A stretch of DNA of 64,000 nucleotides. Origin: Acidobacteriota bacterium. GTDB lineage: Bacteria > Acidobacteriota > Terriglobia > Terriglobales > Acidobacteriaceae. This document shows, piece after piece, positions 1-9,496 of the stretch; the stretch's first letter is position 1; each line of letters starts with the position of its first letter. Both the position numbers and the translations under genes were made by a program. Under the pieces are notes generated by a model. It worked only from the letters and a program-made list of their open reading frames with translations. It did no database searches and was not told the origin of the DNA. The stretch covers positions 1 through 64,000 of the forward strand of contig JAJXWA010000002.1 of the NCBI GenBank assembly GCA_021781795.1. The letters run 5' to 3'.

Positions 1-239
1 ACCGCCGAATTTACCACCAGCGCCTTTGATGGTTGTGGACTTCGCGATCACTTGCCCGCTCGTCCGGCGCCGTAGGCCTCATATCCGGTTCTTGTCCATC
101 GGCTCGCGTCTTTGCTCCACGCTTCCTTAAGACCCCACCGCGCGATGACGCCCTTGCGTTTCGCTATCACTTCTCCCCATCAGGATGTGAAGAGGACTTA
201 CACCTCCAAGCTGTCAATCATGCACGGCGTACAAGCAAT

Positions 240-267
240 GAAGGGCAGGGCCATCGCCCTGCCCTTC
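240..267 (-). terminator. GC-rich perfect inverted repeat, possible terminator of the radical SAM gene
   Basis: gaagggcagggc-catc-gccctgcccttc, 12-bp perfect stem just 3' of the minus-strand gene ending at 316; no strong T tract. Confidence 0.45.
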
Positions 268-315
268 TCCGCCTGCCCGCCTGCGGTTTTGCCTCCGCGA
301 ATCTTTTTACAGCAG

Positions 316-1911
316 TTACTTGTCTGGCATCACCACAAAAGGCCCGGACATCTCGCTTCCGCCTTCCAGCACCGTTTGCCCCAACGCCGGCGGAAACCCA
401 AGGTCCCACACTGGCAACGGAAGCTCCGGCATCGGCTTGGCCTGGAAGAGCCGCTTGCACTGGCGGGCCGTCCACCGCGCCCATGCTTTCGACTTCTTGC
501 GTCGCGCGCTGTCCGTCGAGATGCCCGTGCCCGCATACATCTGACGGTACAGCTTCGAGAGAAAGATAAAAGCAATTCTGGCGCTCAGGTTCGGCGTGCA
601 GGATGACCTCTTCCAGATTGCGCCCCAGTTGTAGAACCTGTCCCACACCTTTTGCGTGCGCTCGCGAATCTCGTCCGAACTCATCGTTGGATGCGGGGTA
701 AACATCTTGGGACGAACTTCGATCGGAATCAACCAGTACCGCGTGATTGGCACATCGCCCACCATGGTCGGATGTGTGGACTGCTCCTTTTCCCATCGCC
801 CAAAGTCCACCGTGCCGGGAAACGGGGTCATCATCACGAACTGCGCAAAGGTCACGCCGGCCTTCAGAGCCATATTCACCGTCGCTTCGAAGGTCGAAGG
901 ACGGTCTGTCGGCAGCCCGAAGATGAACGAGCCCAGCACGTGTACGCCATGCTGGCGGAAGGTCTGCAGTTGCTTCGCCAGAGCCTCGCCCGAGTAGTTC
1001 CAGTCCTTGTAGACTGCCTTCAACCCTTCCGGAGTGACCGCTTCCACGCCCACCAGGGCGCCTTTGATATTTGCCTTGCGCATGGCGTCCAGATAGGTGC
1101 CGTCTTCACCCGCTTCCATCGTGATCTGGGTGAAGAAAACCATGTCCTTCGGCAGCTTGGCCAGCTCTTCCATCAGCAGGAAGCGCTCCCTGCGGACCGC
1201 CGTCAACTCTTCCAGCTTGGCCAGATTGTTCTGCTCTTTGGCCTGCCGCAGATCAGTCAAGGTGACTGGGTAGAAGTTGTCGTCTGCCAGGGCAACAAAG
1301 CGAAAACCAAGCCGCCGCAGACTGACGATCTCGTCGATCACCCGCTGGTGGCTGCGTTGCCGCGGCTTTTGTCCATCAGTGCGCCACACGCTGCAAAAAG
1401 AGCAGTGCTTCGGGCACCCACGGATTGTCTGCACGGAAGCCCACATATACTTCGTGGGATCCATCAGATCCCAGCGCGCCGCCAGGAACTCACTACCCTC
1501 GATGCGTCCGCCCTCATAAATCTTCTCCGGGGCGCCGTTCATGCAGGCCTTCACCACTTTGCCCCAGACAATGTCTCCATCGCCTTTCACTACGGCATGA
1601 GCCTCTCCGCGTTCCAGAGCCTCCTCCGGGAACAGTGTGGCGTGAATGCCTCCATACACAACCCAGGCGCCGCGGCTGCGCGCCATCCTTCCCACCTGGT
1701 AACCGCGCAGTGCGTTACCGGTGTGCACGCTGATTCCGACAATATCTCCCGGATGAATCGTCTCCGGATCAATTTGCTCTAGCGATTCATCGACGAGGAT
1801 GGGATCTCCCACGTCACGCGGAGTGGCCGCCGCGAGGACAAAGAGCCAGCGCGGCGTTATCACGGCTGTGCCAAATGAGTTGTCGCTTGGATTGACTAGA
1901 TGGATGCGCAT
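316..1911 (-). CDS. B12-binding domain radical SAM protein
   Basis: N-terminal MRIHLVNPSDNSFG, GGIHATLFPEEAL (B12-binding-like), GCPKHCSFC (CxxxCxxC cluster motif), PFPGTVDF; start taken at internal MRIHLV. Confidence 0.85.
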   Translation of the reverse strand: MRIHLVNPSDNSFGTAVITPRWLFVLAAATPRDVGDPILVDESLEQIDPETIHPGDIVGISVHTGNALRGYQVGRMARSRGAWVVYGGIHATLFPEEALERGEAHAVVKGDGDIVWGKVVKACMNGAPEKIYEGGRIEGSEFLAARWDLMDPTKYMWASVQTIRGCPKHCSFCSVWRTDGQKPRQRSHQRVIDEIVSLRRLGFRFVALADDNFYPVTLTDLRQAKEQNNLAKLEELTAVRRERFLLMEELAKLPKDMVFFTQITMEAGEDGTYLDAMRKANIKGALVGVEAVTPEGLKAVYKDWNYSGEALAKQLQTFRQHGVHVLGSFIFGLPTDRPSTFEATVNMALKAGVTFAQFVMMTPFPGTVDFGRWEKEQSTHPTMVGDVPITRYWLIPIEVRPKMFTPHPTMSSDEIRERTQKVWDRFYNWGAIWKRSSCTPNLSARIAFIFLSKLYRQMYAGTGISTDSARRKKSKAWARWTARQCKRLFQAKPMPELPLPVWDLGFPPALGQTVLEGGSEMSGPFVVMPDK

Positions 1912-2145
1912 CGATTCGTGCCTTTCCTCGCGTGCGCGCAGCTCTGTTTGCCTGGGCGTCACTCTTGAATTCCGCCTGAAATTGGACGAATCGATTCAGG
2001 GAAGCCGCGCGTATGGTTTGGCATGAAGATTCTCCAAATAGGAATAGCGCACCCATCATACCCTTCGCTCGCACTGGTGCGGGAGAAAAACGACTGCATT
2101 CGGAGAAATACCGGCGAGAGCCGGGTCTGCGTCAAGACTCGGGAG

Positions 2146-3447
2146 TCAGACCGTCAGTTTGGGCTCTTCCAGCGGAATCGGCACCTGTTCCACAATCTCC
2201 AGCCCGAAACCTTCCAGCGCCGGTATGTGCATGGGCGTGTTGGAGAGCAGCCGGATGCGCTGGATGCCAAGATCGCTTAATATCTGCCCGCCCAATCCGA
2301 TCGCGCGCAGAATGCGTCCGTGGCGATCCTGGGCGCCCTCGCGCCTGCGCAGTTCCGCATGCAGAATCAGTCTTCCCTCGCCGCCCGCCGGCGCCGGCAG
2401 AACCGCCCCGCCCGGCTCAAACGCCTCTGCGACGGGCGCATGGTCAATCTCAAACCCCATCGACGTGTTGTGCAGATAGATGACTGCGCCGCATCCCTCC
2501 TCCGCGATCATGCGGATCGACTGGTCGAGTGTCTCGCGGCACCGGCAGTCCGCTCCAAAGATGTCGCCCGCCGTGCAGCGCGTGTGGACGCGCACCAGCA
2601 CCGGATGCGCACAGGGCGGCCGACTGCTTTCCAGCGTTGCGCCCAGTCCGGACGCAGGGCCAAGGTGGACCGCCGGGCAGCCGGGACACAGGTCGCCGCG
2701 CACCAGAGCAACATGGCTCTCGCCGCCGTTTACTTCGCTGCGGTAGGCGATCATCCGGAACTCGCCATAGCGCGTCTGGATGCGGCTCTCGCCCGCGCGC
2801 ACGATGTAGCGCTCATGGCGTAGGCGGTAACGAATCAGTTCGGCAACGGTCAGCATCTTCAGGCTGTGCTGCTCGCAGAAGCCTTTAAGGTCCGGCACAC
2901 GCGCCATGGTGCCGTCCTCGTTCATGATTTCGCAGATCACGCCCGAAGGATTCAGTCCTGCCATCCGCGCCAGATCTACTGAGGCCTCGGTCTGCCCGGC
3001 CCGCACCAGCACCCCGCCCTTGCGCGCGCGCAGCGGAAAGATGTGCCCCGGTCGCGCCAGATCGCTCGCCGTCGCATTCGGAGCAATCGCCGTGCGGATG
3101 GTGTGCGCCCGGTCGGCGGCAGAGATGCCTGTCGTCACGCCCTCGCGCGCCTCAATCGTCTCCGTAAACGCCGTGCCAAACCGCGAGGAGTTCTGCTGCG
3201 TCATCGGCATCAGGCGCAGAAAATCAGCGCGTTCCTCGGTCAATGTCAGGCAGATCAGGCCGCGTCCGAATCGCGCCATGAAGTTAATTGCCTCCGGCGT
3301 CACATGCTCGGCGGCCAGCGTCAGATCGCCCTCGTTCTCGCGATCTTCATCATCGACGACGACCACCATGCGGCCAGCGCGAATCTCAGCCAGGGCTCCG
3401 GGTACGTCGGTGAAGGGCGACTCCATCATACGTGCATGTTCAGGCAT
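2146..3447 (-). CDS. ribBA: RibBA-like protein: intact 3,4-dihydroxy-2-butanone-4-phosphate synthase domain fused to a divergent GTP cyclohydrolase II domain
   Basis: DHBPS motifs [29 protein letters not shown]-like; C-terminal [16 protein letters not shown] retained but RQEGRGIGL absent; start could also be 3471. Confidence 0.85.
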   Translation of the reverse strand: MPEHARMMESPFTDVPGALAEIRAGRMVVVVDDEDRENEGDLTLAAEHVTPEAINFMARFGRGLICLTLTEERADFLRLMPMTQQNSSRFGTAFTETIEAREGVTTGISAADRAHTIRTAIAPNATASDLARPGHIFPLRARKGGVLVRAGQTEASVDLARMAGLNPSGVICEIMNEDGTMARVPDLKGFCEQHSLKMLTVAELIRYRLRHERYIVRAGESRIQTRYGEFRMIAYRSEVNGGESHVALVRGDLCPGCPAVHLGPASGLGATLESSRPPCAHPVLVRVHTRCTAGDIFGADCRCRETLDQSIRMIAEEGCGAVIYLHNTSMGFEIDHAPVAEAFEPGGAVLPAPAGGEGRLILHAELRRREGAQDRHGRILRAIGLGGQILSDLGIQRIRLLSNTPMHIPALEGFGLEIVEQVPIPLEEPKLTV

Positions 3448-3486
3448 CACAGTGCTCTTATTCTCGCGCATGGTTACTCTAAACAG

Positions 3487-3516
3487 CAAAAGCGCCACCC
3501 GAAGGTGGCGCTTTTT
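3487..3516 (-). terminator. Rho-independent terminator, likely for the small minus-strand gene at 3548-3775
   Basis: aaaagcgccacc-cgaa-ggtggcgctttt stem with A and T tracts on both sides (bidirectional potential). Confidence 0.8.
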
Positions 3517-3547
3517 GATCTATCCGGGAGGAAAATGGTCGTGCAAC

Positions 3548-3775
3548 CTACAACGTCGATTCGATCTCAAAACCCCAGGCCTCGAGCAGCGCCTCAGGGA
3601 TATACTTTGAGTTCTTGTTCCGGCGCGCCCATTCACGCAGGCGTGTCGACCGGATGTACTGGTCCGGGCTGAGCTTGAACTCCTTGACGATCTGCTCAAA
3701 GGAGGTCACGGTGGGCACAACCGGGCCGATGGGCTCCGGCTTGCCCCAGTTCGGATTTCCACGACGCTTTGCCAT
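3548..3775 (-). CDS. Small basic conserved-looking hypothetical protein ([18 protein letters not shown]...)
   Basis: ORF with in-frame start [10 protein letters not shown], flanked by its own promoter-like element and terminator. Confidence 0.7.
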   Translation of the reverse strand: MAKRRGNPNWGKPEPIGPVVPTVTSFEQIVKEFKLSPDQYIRSTRLREWARRNKNSKYIPEALLEAWGFEIESTL

Positions 3776-3870
3776 TGGTGTGCAATCCTTGATTGAAGGG
3801 GTTTTCTTGATCATTCGCCCTTGGTCACAGAGGGGGGAATCCAATTCGACCGAAGGAAAATTACTCTTTC

Positions 3871-3899
3871 ATTTTAAGTATTTTTTCTTCGAAAATCAA
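3871..3899 (-). promoter_or_regulatory. Sigma70-like promoter for the small ORF 3548-3775
   Basis: Minus strand reads TTGATT-17 nt-TAAAAT in an AT-rich patch about 100 nt upstream of the start codon. Confidence 0.6.
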
Positions 3900-4031
3900 T
3901 AGCTGACCGACGCTTTTTATGAGAACCTTTTCAGACCGTTAACCGCAATCCTTCTCCCCGTACTCTTCTGATTCCAAGACAGTTGCCAAGTTCAACTCCC
4001 GCTCAGTGTTTCCCATTTTCCACACTTTGAT

Positions 4032-4676
4032 ATGACAAACTCACACTCTCAACTCCTTCATTGGCCCGATACTTTTATGTCAACAAAGTCTTTGTCCTGG
4101 GTTCTGGCCGTCTGCCTGCTGGCCGTAGCCTCCCGCACAGCGGTTGCAGTCGAGCTCAAGGTCAGCCGGGAAGCCCTCGAGCGCACCCTCCAGCGGCAAC
4201 TTTTCAGCGGTCCCGATGGCCGCTACTACCTCAAGGGCCATCCCGGCTCGGCCTGCTCGGTCTACGCGGAAGATGCCCATCTTCGCTTTGAGCAGGACCG
4301 CATCATCGTCCAGGTGAAGACGCATGCGCGTATGGGCAAGTCGGTGGGCTCAGCCTGCCTCGGGCTTTCCCTTGCGCCCCTGGCCGAGGTCGCGGTTGAG
4401 CCTTATGGCGAAGGGAATACCATCGGGTTTCGCAACGCTCAGTTAGTCAAAGTCAGCGACCAGAAGGAACTCAACTTCCTACTCGCGCCGTTCCTCAGCC
4501 GCCAGATTCCCAAAGGAATGCAGGTGGACGCGGCCAGCCTGCTGCGCCAGGCTCTCGCCGGTTCCACTGCATCCTCCGGCTACAACGTCACACTCGAACG
4601 GCTCAAGATCCACTCGCTCCAGATCGAAGGCGAAAATCTGGTCGTCGATGCCGACGGAGAGCTGAGCGTGCAATAA
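4032..4676 (+). CDS. Secreted/exported hypothetical protein
   Basis: Intact ORF with hydrophobic signal-like segment (LSWVLAVCLLAVASRTAVAVE); start uncertain, possibly 4077. Confidence 0.6.
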   Translation: MTNSHSQLLHWPDTFMSTKSLSWVLAVCLLAVASRTAVAVELKVSREALERTLQRQLFSGPDGRYYLKGHPGSACSVYAEDAHLRFEQDRIIVQVKTHARMGKSVGSACLGLSLAPLAEVAVEPYGEGNTIGFRNAQLVKVSDQKELNFLLAPFLSRQIPKGMQVDAASLLRQALAGSTASSGYNVTLERLKIHSLQIEGENLVVDADGELSVQ

Positions 4677-4721
4677 AGCCGGAATCTGAGCGCTGCGGCG
4701 GCGCGTGGTCGCAGCATCTGC

Positions 4722-5228
4722 ATGTATGCTTCCACCATGAAGACTCTGCTTCGCATGCTGCTTTCTCTGGCGCTGATTGTGTGGCTCGGCGCAGAGATTT
4801 TCTTCCCCGTCGTTGCCGCCATCACCTTCGGTACGCTGCAGCCGGACACGCACACGGCCGGCACCATCGTTGGCCAGCTTCTGCGTATCCTGCACGGCAT
4901 GGGCCTCGTCTCTGGTTTCATCGCTCTCGCGCTGCTGGCGCTGGCTCCGGCGTGGAACATCTACAAGCAGGGCTCCGTGCTGGCGCCGATGGCGCTGCTG
5001 GTGCTCATGCTGGGCCTAACGGCCTATTCGCAATATGGAATCATCCCGGCCATGGAACGCGACCGCGTTGCGGCCGGAGGATCGATTGGCGCAGCCGAGC
5101 CCGATGACCCAAGCCGGACTCATTTCAACCGGCTCCATCGCCGCAGCGAAAACGTCGAAGAAGCGATCCTGCTGATGGGCCTCGTCACGGTGGCGCTGGT
5201 GGCTCGCGCAGAAACCACGCGCGCCTGA
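4722..5228 (+). CDS. DUF4149-like membrane protein
   Basis: Multi-TM protein with LGAEIFFPVVAAITFGTL and LLRILHGMGLVSG. Confidence 0.65.
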   Translation: MYASTMKTLLRMLLSLALIVWLGAEIFFPVVAAITFGTLQPDTHTAGTIVGQLLRILHGMGLVSGFIALALLALAPAWNIYKQGSVLAPMALLVLMLGLTAYSQYGIIPAMERDRVAAGGSIGAAEPDDPSRTHFNRLHRRSENVEEAILLMGLVTVALVARAETTRA

Positions 5229-5295
5229 ACACGACGGTCCGCACCTGCAGCAGAGTTCAATCCAGCCAAATCTGACGGACTCGCCCAAACAAAAG

Positions 5296-5328
5296 GATGG
5301 CCCCTCTTCTCGTAGAAGAGAGGCCATC
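5296..5328 (-). terminator. Intrinsic terminator of the phosphoesterase gene (convergent intergenic region)
   Basis: gatggcccctcttct-cgt-agaagagaggccatc, 15-bp stem with one mismatch; minus-strand tail CCTTTTGTTT. Confidence 0.75.
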
Positions 5329-5353
5329 GGTGTCATACGCAATCATCGTTCGT

Positions 5354-7387
5354 TTAGCGGCTGCCGTCGTCTCCGCCGAAGTCGAACATGCCGAACAGAT
5401 CGCCGATGGCCGGTCCATTGGTCGGCACATAGGGATTGTTCCAGCTTGTCTTCGGGTTGGGCAGGTTGTCGCGACTGCGACCGGTCAGTGGCTGCAGATC
5501 CCAGTTTCTCTCAATGAACTTAAGCAGAGAAACGTGGTCGCTGTAGACGTGCGAGATGTGGCCCGGGCGGGTATGCGCCGAAACCACAATCAGCGGAACA
5601 CGGGTGCCATCGCCGAAGAAGTCCACGGGCTGCACGTAGCCGGAGTCATAGTAGCCGCCGCCTTCGTCAAAGGTGACGAAGATTGCCGTGCTCTCCCACA
5701 GCTCGCGGTTCGCCTGCACGCCATCCACGATCTTCTTCACGAAGCCTTCGAAGAGATCGAGCTTGGAGGAAGCAGGATGTCCATCCACAAGGCCGCTCGG
5801 CTTGACGTAAGAAACCGCCGGCAGCGTGCCGTTCTGGATGTCGGTGTAGAGGTCCACGGTATCTGCGATGTGAGCGTCGCGCACGGCCGGGTTGGTCATG
5901 ATCGACGTGGAGTACGACAGGAAGTTGCATATGTTGCAATATATGTCCGCGGGGTTCTGGTAGTAGGGATCGTTCTTGTACAGGTTCCACTGGTCGCCGT
6001 AGTACTTGAAGGAGACGTTCTTCGCCAGTAGCGCATCGCCGATGTTGCGCACCGTGGATGGCGGAACCGTGAAGACGGAGTTGTGGTTGTTGGTATCAGT
6101 GTAGGCGTTGGAGCCATCGCCAAAGTAGCCGGGGTTGTAGTTGTTGAGCAGGTAGTAGTGCCCGGCTTCGCACTTGGGATCGACGCGATACGGCAGGGCA
6201 TGCATGTAATCCAGCACCGCAGTCGCTCCCGGTGCATTGGGATCGGAGCAGTTGCTGTAGCTGCCGCCGCCGTAGGACGGGCTCCCCGCTGAACCACCGC
6301 CGTAACCATCCTCGGTGTACCAGTTATTCGTGCCGGGCGCCGCGTTGGGGTTCTCGATTTCGTCCACGATGCCGGCATTGGCCGTGCCGCTGGCCACGAG
6401 CTGATTGCTCGGCGGCACAGCCGGATGACCGTTGCCATCGCTGAACCAGAGCGCGTCGCCGGTGCCGATTTCAATGTGGTTCATGCCCGTACCGCCGGTC
6501 GCCGCCTGGTGATAGTTGTCGCTGAGAGCGTAGTTGTCGGCGAGATACTTCAGATAGGGCGCATCGCCCTGCTGCACGTTGTAGAAGCCCATGGATGCGG
6601 AACCTTCGCCCGTCGATTCCTCTGTGAACGGCACGGGCTGAGGCTTGCCGTTCTTGCCAGCGCCGACGGTGATCTCAACCCAGGGGAAGAGGTCGGCAGC
6701 ACAACCGCTCGGATTCCTGTTCGTGGCCTTGCTCGCGTCGCAGTCCAGTTGCTGCCACATCTGATAGAAGCGATGCACCGGGCTTGCCGCGTAGGCGTCG
6801 TAGGGAATACCTGGCGTGATCTGGAACGGCCCCGGAGGCAGCGAGTTCACGTTGGGGATGCGGGTGTCCGGCGTTCCGTGCGTCAGTCCCGTTCCGCCTG
6901 TTGTCAGGTAGGTGTAGTACTGGTCGTTCGGCAGGCCCGTCTCCACGGCCTTGGCTTCGGCCAGCGACGAAATGTAAGGCACCGTCGGGCCGCCGGCAAG
7001 AGGCGCAGGCAGCGTTGCGTAAGCTGTCTTCTGTCCGGGGCTCACCCGATAGCCGTCCGCCGCCGTGTCCACCGCCTGCTTTTGCTCGGCCATCCAGTAG
7101 TTCGGACCCGGTGTGCCATTGGCGTTGACGATCCCCCTGGAGAGCAGGTTGTCCACGTGCTGATCGCCGCGCGGGACATAGGTGGCAAACACATGGTCGA
7201 AGCTGCGATTTTCTCCGATGATCACGATGACGTGCTTGATCGGTGTGCGGGTCTGCATGTCGGCCGAGCGCGCGCCGTCATGGTCCTCTGCGAAAGCGGG
7301 CTGAGGAATGCCCGCAAACACTTGCAGCGCGGCAAGGGCTGCCGCTCCGCACTTCAGAAGCATCGAGTTGTTGCGATTCTGCTGCAT
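5354..7387 (-). CDS. Secreted phosphoesterase family protein (acid phosphatase / phospholipase C-like)
   Basis: HVIVIIGENRSFDHVFATY motif, FVTFDEGGGYYD, VPLIVVSAHTRPGHISH; signal peptide MQQNRNNSMLLKCGAAALAALQVFAG. Confidence 0.85.
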   Translation of the reverse strand: MQQNRNNSMLLKCGAAALAALQVFAGIPQPAFAEDHDGARSADMQTRTPIKHVIVIIGENRSFDHVFATYVPRGDQHVDNLLSRGIVNANGTPGPNYWMAEQKQAVDTAADGYRVSPGQKTAYATLPAPLAGGPTVPYISSLAEAKAVETGLPNDQYYTYLTTGGTGLTHGTPDTRIPNVNSLPPGPFQITPGIPYDAYAASPVHRFYQMWQQLDCDASKATNRNPSGCAADLFPWVEITVGAGKNGKPQPVPFTEESTGEGSASMGFYNVQQGDAPYLKYLADNYALSDNYHQAATGGTGMNHIEIGTGDALWFSDGNGHPAVPPSNQLVASGTANAGIVDEIENPNAAPGTNNWYTEDGYGGGSAGSPSYGGGSYSNCSDPNAPGATAVLDYMHALPYRVDPKCEAGHYYLLNNYNPGYFGDGSNAYTDTNNHNSVFTVPPSTVRNIGDALLAKNVSFKYYGDQWNLYKNDPYYQNPADIYCNICNFLSYSTSIMTNPAVRDAHIADTVDLYTDIQNGTLPAVSYVKPSGLVDGHPASSKLDLFEGFVKKIVDGVQANRELWESTAIFVTFDEGGGYYDSGYVQPVDFFGDGTRVPLIVVSAHTRPGHISHVYSDHVSLLKFIERNWDLQPLTGRSRDNLPNPKTSWNNPYVPTNGPAIGDLFGMFDFGGDDGSR

Positions 7388-7660
7388 AAACTCTCCAGGA
7401 GAGATTGAGAAACTGCGCGGTGTCCGCAAACCCGGTTCCGGCAGTGCGCCCAGAATAGGAGCGAGGTGACGCGCGCCGCATAAATGGCGGAAGAAAATCC
7501 CGCGCATTTTCTGCAACAGCCGTGGAAAACTCTCTTGTCTCGATGCGGCCCCGTGCAAAGCTGCGCACTGCATGCAAGGCCTGTGAGCGCATTGGCTTCC
7601 TGTATCATCGAAGAGGCTCTTCATCGCATTGCATTCAATGAAAGCTACGACGGGAAACTC

Positions 7661-8746
7661 ATGAAGACTGGCATCATCGGCCTGCCGCAGGTGGGCAAGA
7701 CATCGCTGTTCAAAATCCTGACCAAGGCAAAACTCGAAGACCGCGGTTACTCAAATCCGCGCGAGGCGCACATCGGCGTAGCGCGCGTTCCGGATGAGCG
7801 CCTGGACAAGCTCTCCGCGCTGTACTCGCCGAAGAAGACCACCTATGCAACGGTGGATTACGTGGATGTCGCCGCCATTGGCCAAGAGGCGCTGAAAGAA
7901 ACAGCCTTCCTCACCAGTCTGCGTAACGTGGATGCGCTAATTCACGTGCTGCGCGCCTTTGAGGACGACGCCATTCCGCACGTCGGCGCGATCGACCCTC
8001 TGCGCGATGTGAAGAGCGTGGAGTTCGACCTGATGGTGAGCGACCTGACGCAGGTGGAGAAGCGTCTGGAGCGCGTCGAGAAAGATCTCAAGAAGGGCCG
8101 CACAGGCGACCTTGAGCGAGAGCAGGCTTTGCTGCTGCGCTCGAAAGAGGCGCTCGAAAAGGAACAGCCGCTGCGCGAGCTGGAGATGACCGCCGAGGAA
8201 AAGAAGCTCATCAAGGGCTTCATGTTTCTCTCGCAAAAGCCTGTTCTGTATGTCGTGAACATCGGCGAGACGACCGCGCTTGGCGATGCGCTGGAATCCG
8301 CCGTGAGCCGCTTCAAGCTTGATGAGGTAGCCCACAGGCCCAATGCGGGCGCGACTGCGATCTGCGGCAAAGTCGAGGCCGAACTGGCCGACATGGATGA
8401 GTCCGAAGCGGCGGAATTTCTATCGAGCTACGGACTGCACGAGAGCGGTCTGGTGCGCCTTATCCGCAAGAGCTATGAGTTGCTAGGGCTGATCAGTTTC
8501 TTCACCGCGGGTGAAGACGAGTGCCGCGCATGGACCATCCCCGCGGGCTCCAAGGCGCCGCAGGGCGCGGGAGCGATTCACTCCGACCTCGAACACCACT
8601 TTATCCGCGCCGAGACTATCCGCTGGGATGCTCTGCTCGCCGCCGGCTCTGAAGCCGCGGCGCGCGCACAAGGAACACTGCGGCTTGAAGGCAAAGAGTA
8701 CATCGTGCAGGATGGCGATGTAATGCATATTCGTCACAGCGGGTAA
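7661..8746 (+). CDS. ychF: Redox-regulated ATPase YchF (Obg-family GTPase-like)
   Basis: MKTGIIGLPQVGKTSLFKIL P-loop, LISFFTAGEDECRAWTI TGS-type C-terminus. Confidence 0.93.
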   Translation: MKTGIIGLPQVGKTSLFKILTKAKLEDRGYSNPREAHIGVARVPDERLDKLSALYSPKKTTYATVDYVDVAAIGQEALKETAFLTSLRNVDALIHVLRAFEDDAIPHVGAIDPLRDVKSVEFDLMVSDLTQVEKRLERVEKDLKKGRTGDLEREQALLLRSKEALEKEQPLRELEMTAEEKKLIKGFMFLSQKPVLYVVNIGETTALGDALESAVSRFKLDEVAHRPNAGATAICGKVEAELADMDESEAAEFLSSYGLHESGLVRLIRKSYELLGLISFFTAGEDECRAWTIPAGSKAPQGAGAIHSDLEHHFIRAETIRWDALLAAGSEAAARAQGTLRLEGKEYIVQDGDVMHIRHSG

Positions 8747-8752
8747 AGGCGC

Positions 8753-9478
8753 ATGCTCAAGCTCTCCATCCTGCTCGGTCTGCTGGCCGCGCTGGCCGAT
8801 GTTGCCGGCGGGCTTGTGCTGGTGCGGGCACGCGGCATCGAGCGATTTCTGCGCTATTTCGTCGCGCTGGGAGCGGGCTTTCTAATGGCGACCGCGCTGC
8901 TCGAAATGACCCCGGAGAGCGTGCGGCTTAACCCAATCCTGGGCCCCATTCTCATCATGTGCGGGTATTGCGTGGTCCACCTGCTCGAGCACACCATCAA
9001 CGCGCACTTCCACTATGGCGAAGAGACGCACCCCGGTGAGTTTGTCTCGCGCCACACCAGCTACTCGGTACTGGCAGGATTGAGCGTCCATGCGCTCTTT
9101 GACGGCGTGGCCATCGGCTCCGGCTTTGTGGTTAGCTCGGCGCTCGGCTGGCTCATCTTTCTGGCGATCTTTCTGCACAAGGCGCCGGAAGGCTTCACCA
9201 TGGCGAGCGTCATGCTGGCCAGTGGGCGCAGCCGCCAGGTGGCGTTTTCATCAGCAGTGGCGCTGGCCGCAGCCACCATGGGCGGCGTGCTGATCATCGA
9301 ACTGGCGCCGCATTGGATGCCCTACGGTCTTCCGGTATCGGCAGGCGTAGCCCTCTATGTCGGCGCTAGTGATCTGGTGCCTGAGGTCAATCGCGAACCG
9401 GGCATTCGCATGGCCCTAGTCTTCTTTCTTGGAGTCGCGGGCTTTCTGCTGTTACGTACGCTGCTGCCGGCGCTTTGA
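8753..9478 (+). CDS. ZIP-family metal transporter
   Basis: Multi-TM, VHALFDGVAIGSGF and HKAPEGFTMASVML motifs. Confidence 0.87.
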   Translation: MLKLSILLGLLAALADVAGGLVLVRARGIERFLRYFVALGAGFLMATALLEMTPESVRLNPILGPILIMCGYCVVHLLEHTINAHFHYGEETHPGEFVSRHTSYSVLAGLSVHALFDGVAIGSGFVVSSALGWLIFLAIFLHKAPEGFTMASVMLASGRSRQVAFSSAVALAAATMGGVLIIELAPHWMPYGLPVSAGVALYVGASDLVPEVNREPGIRMALVFFLGVAGFLLLRTLLPAL

Positions 9479-9496
9479 CGCCGTTTTCGAGCCGGA

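Noticed and set aside
1-315. Small ORFs at the left edge (for example 33..569 and 112..606)
   Set aside because: Composition and lack of motifs do not support coding; the region is probably intergenic or the edge of a neighbouring feature.
652-1782. 376-aa + strand ORF opposite the radical SAM gene
   Set aside because: The radical SAM frame carries the CxxxCxxC and B12 motifs; the opposite ORF looks like non-coding translation.
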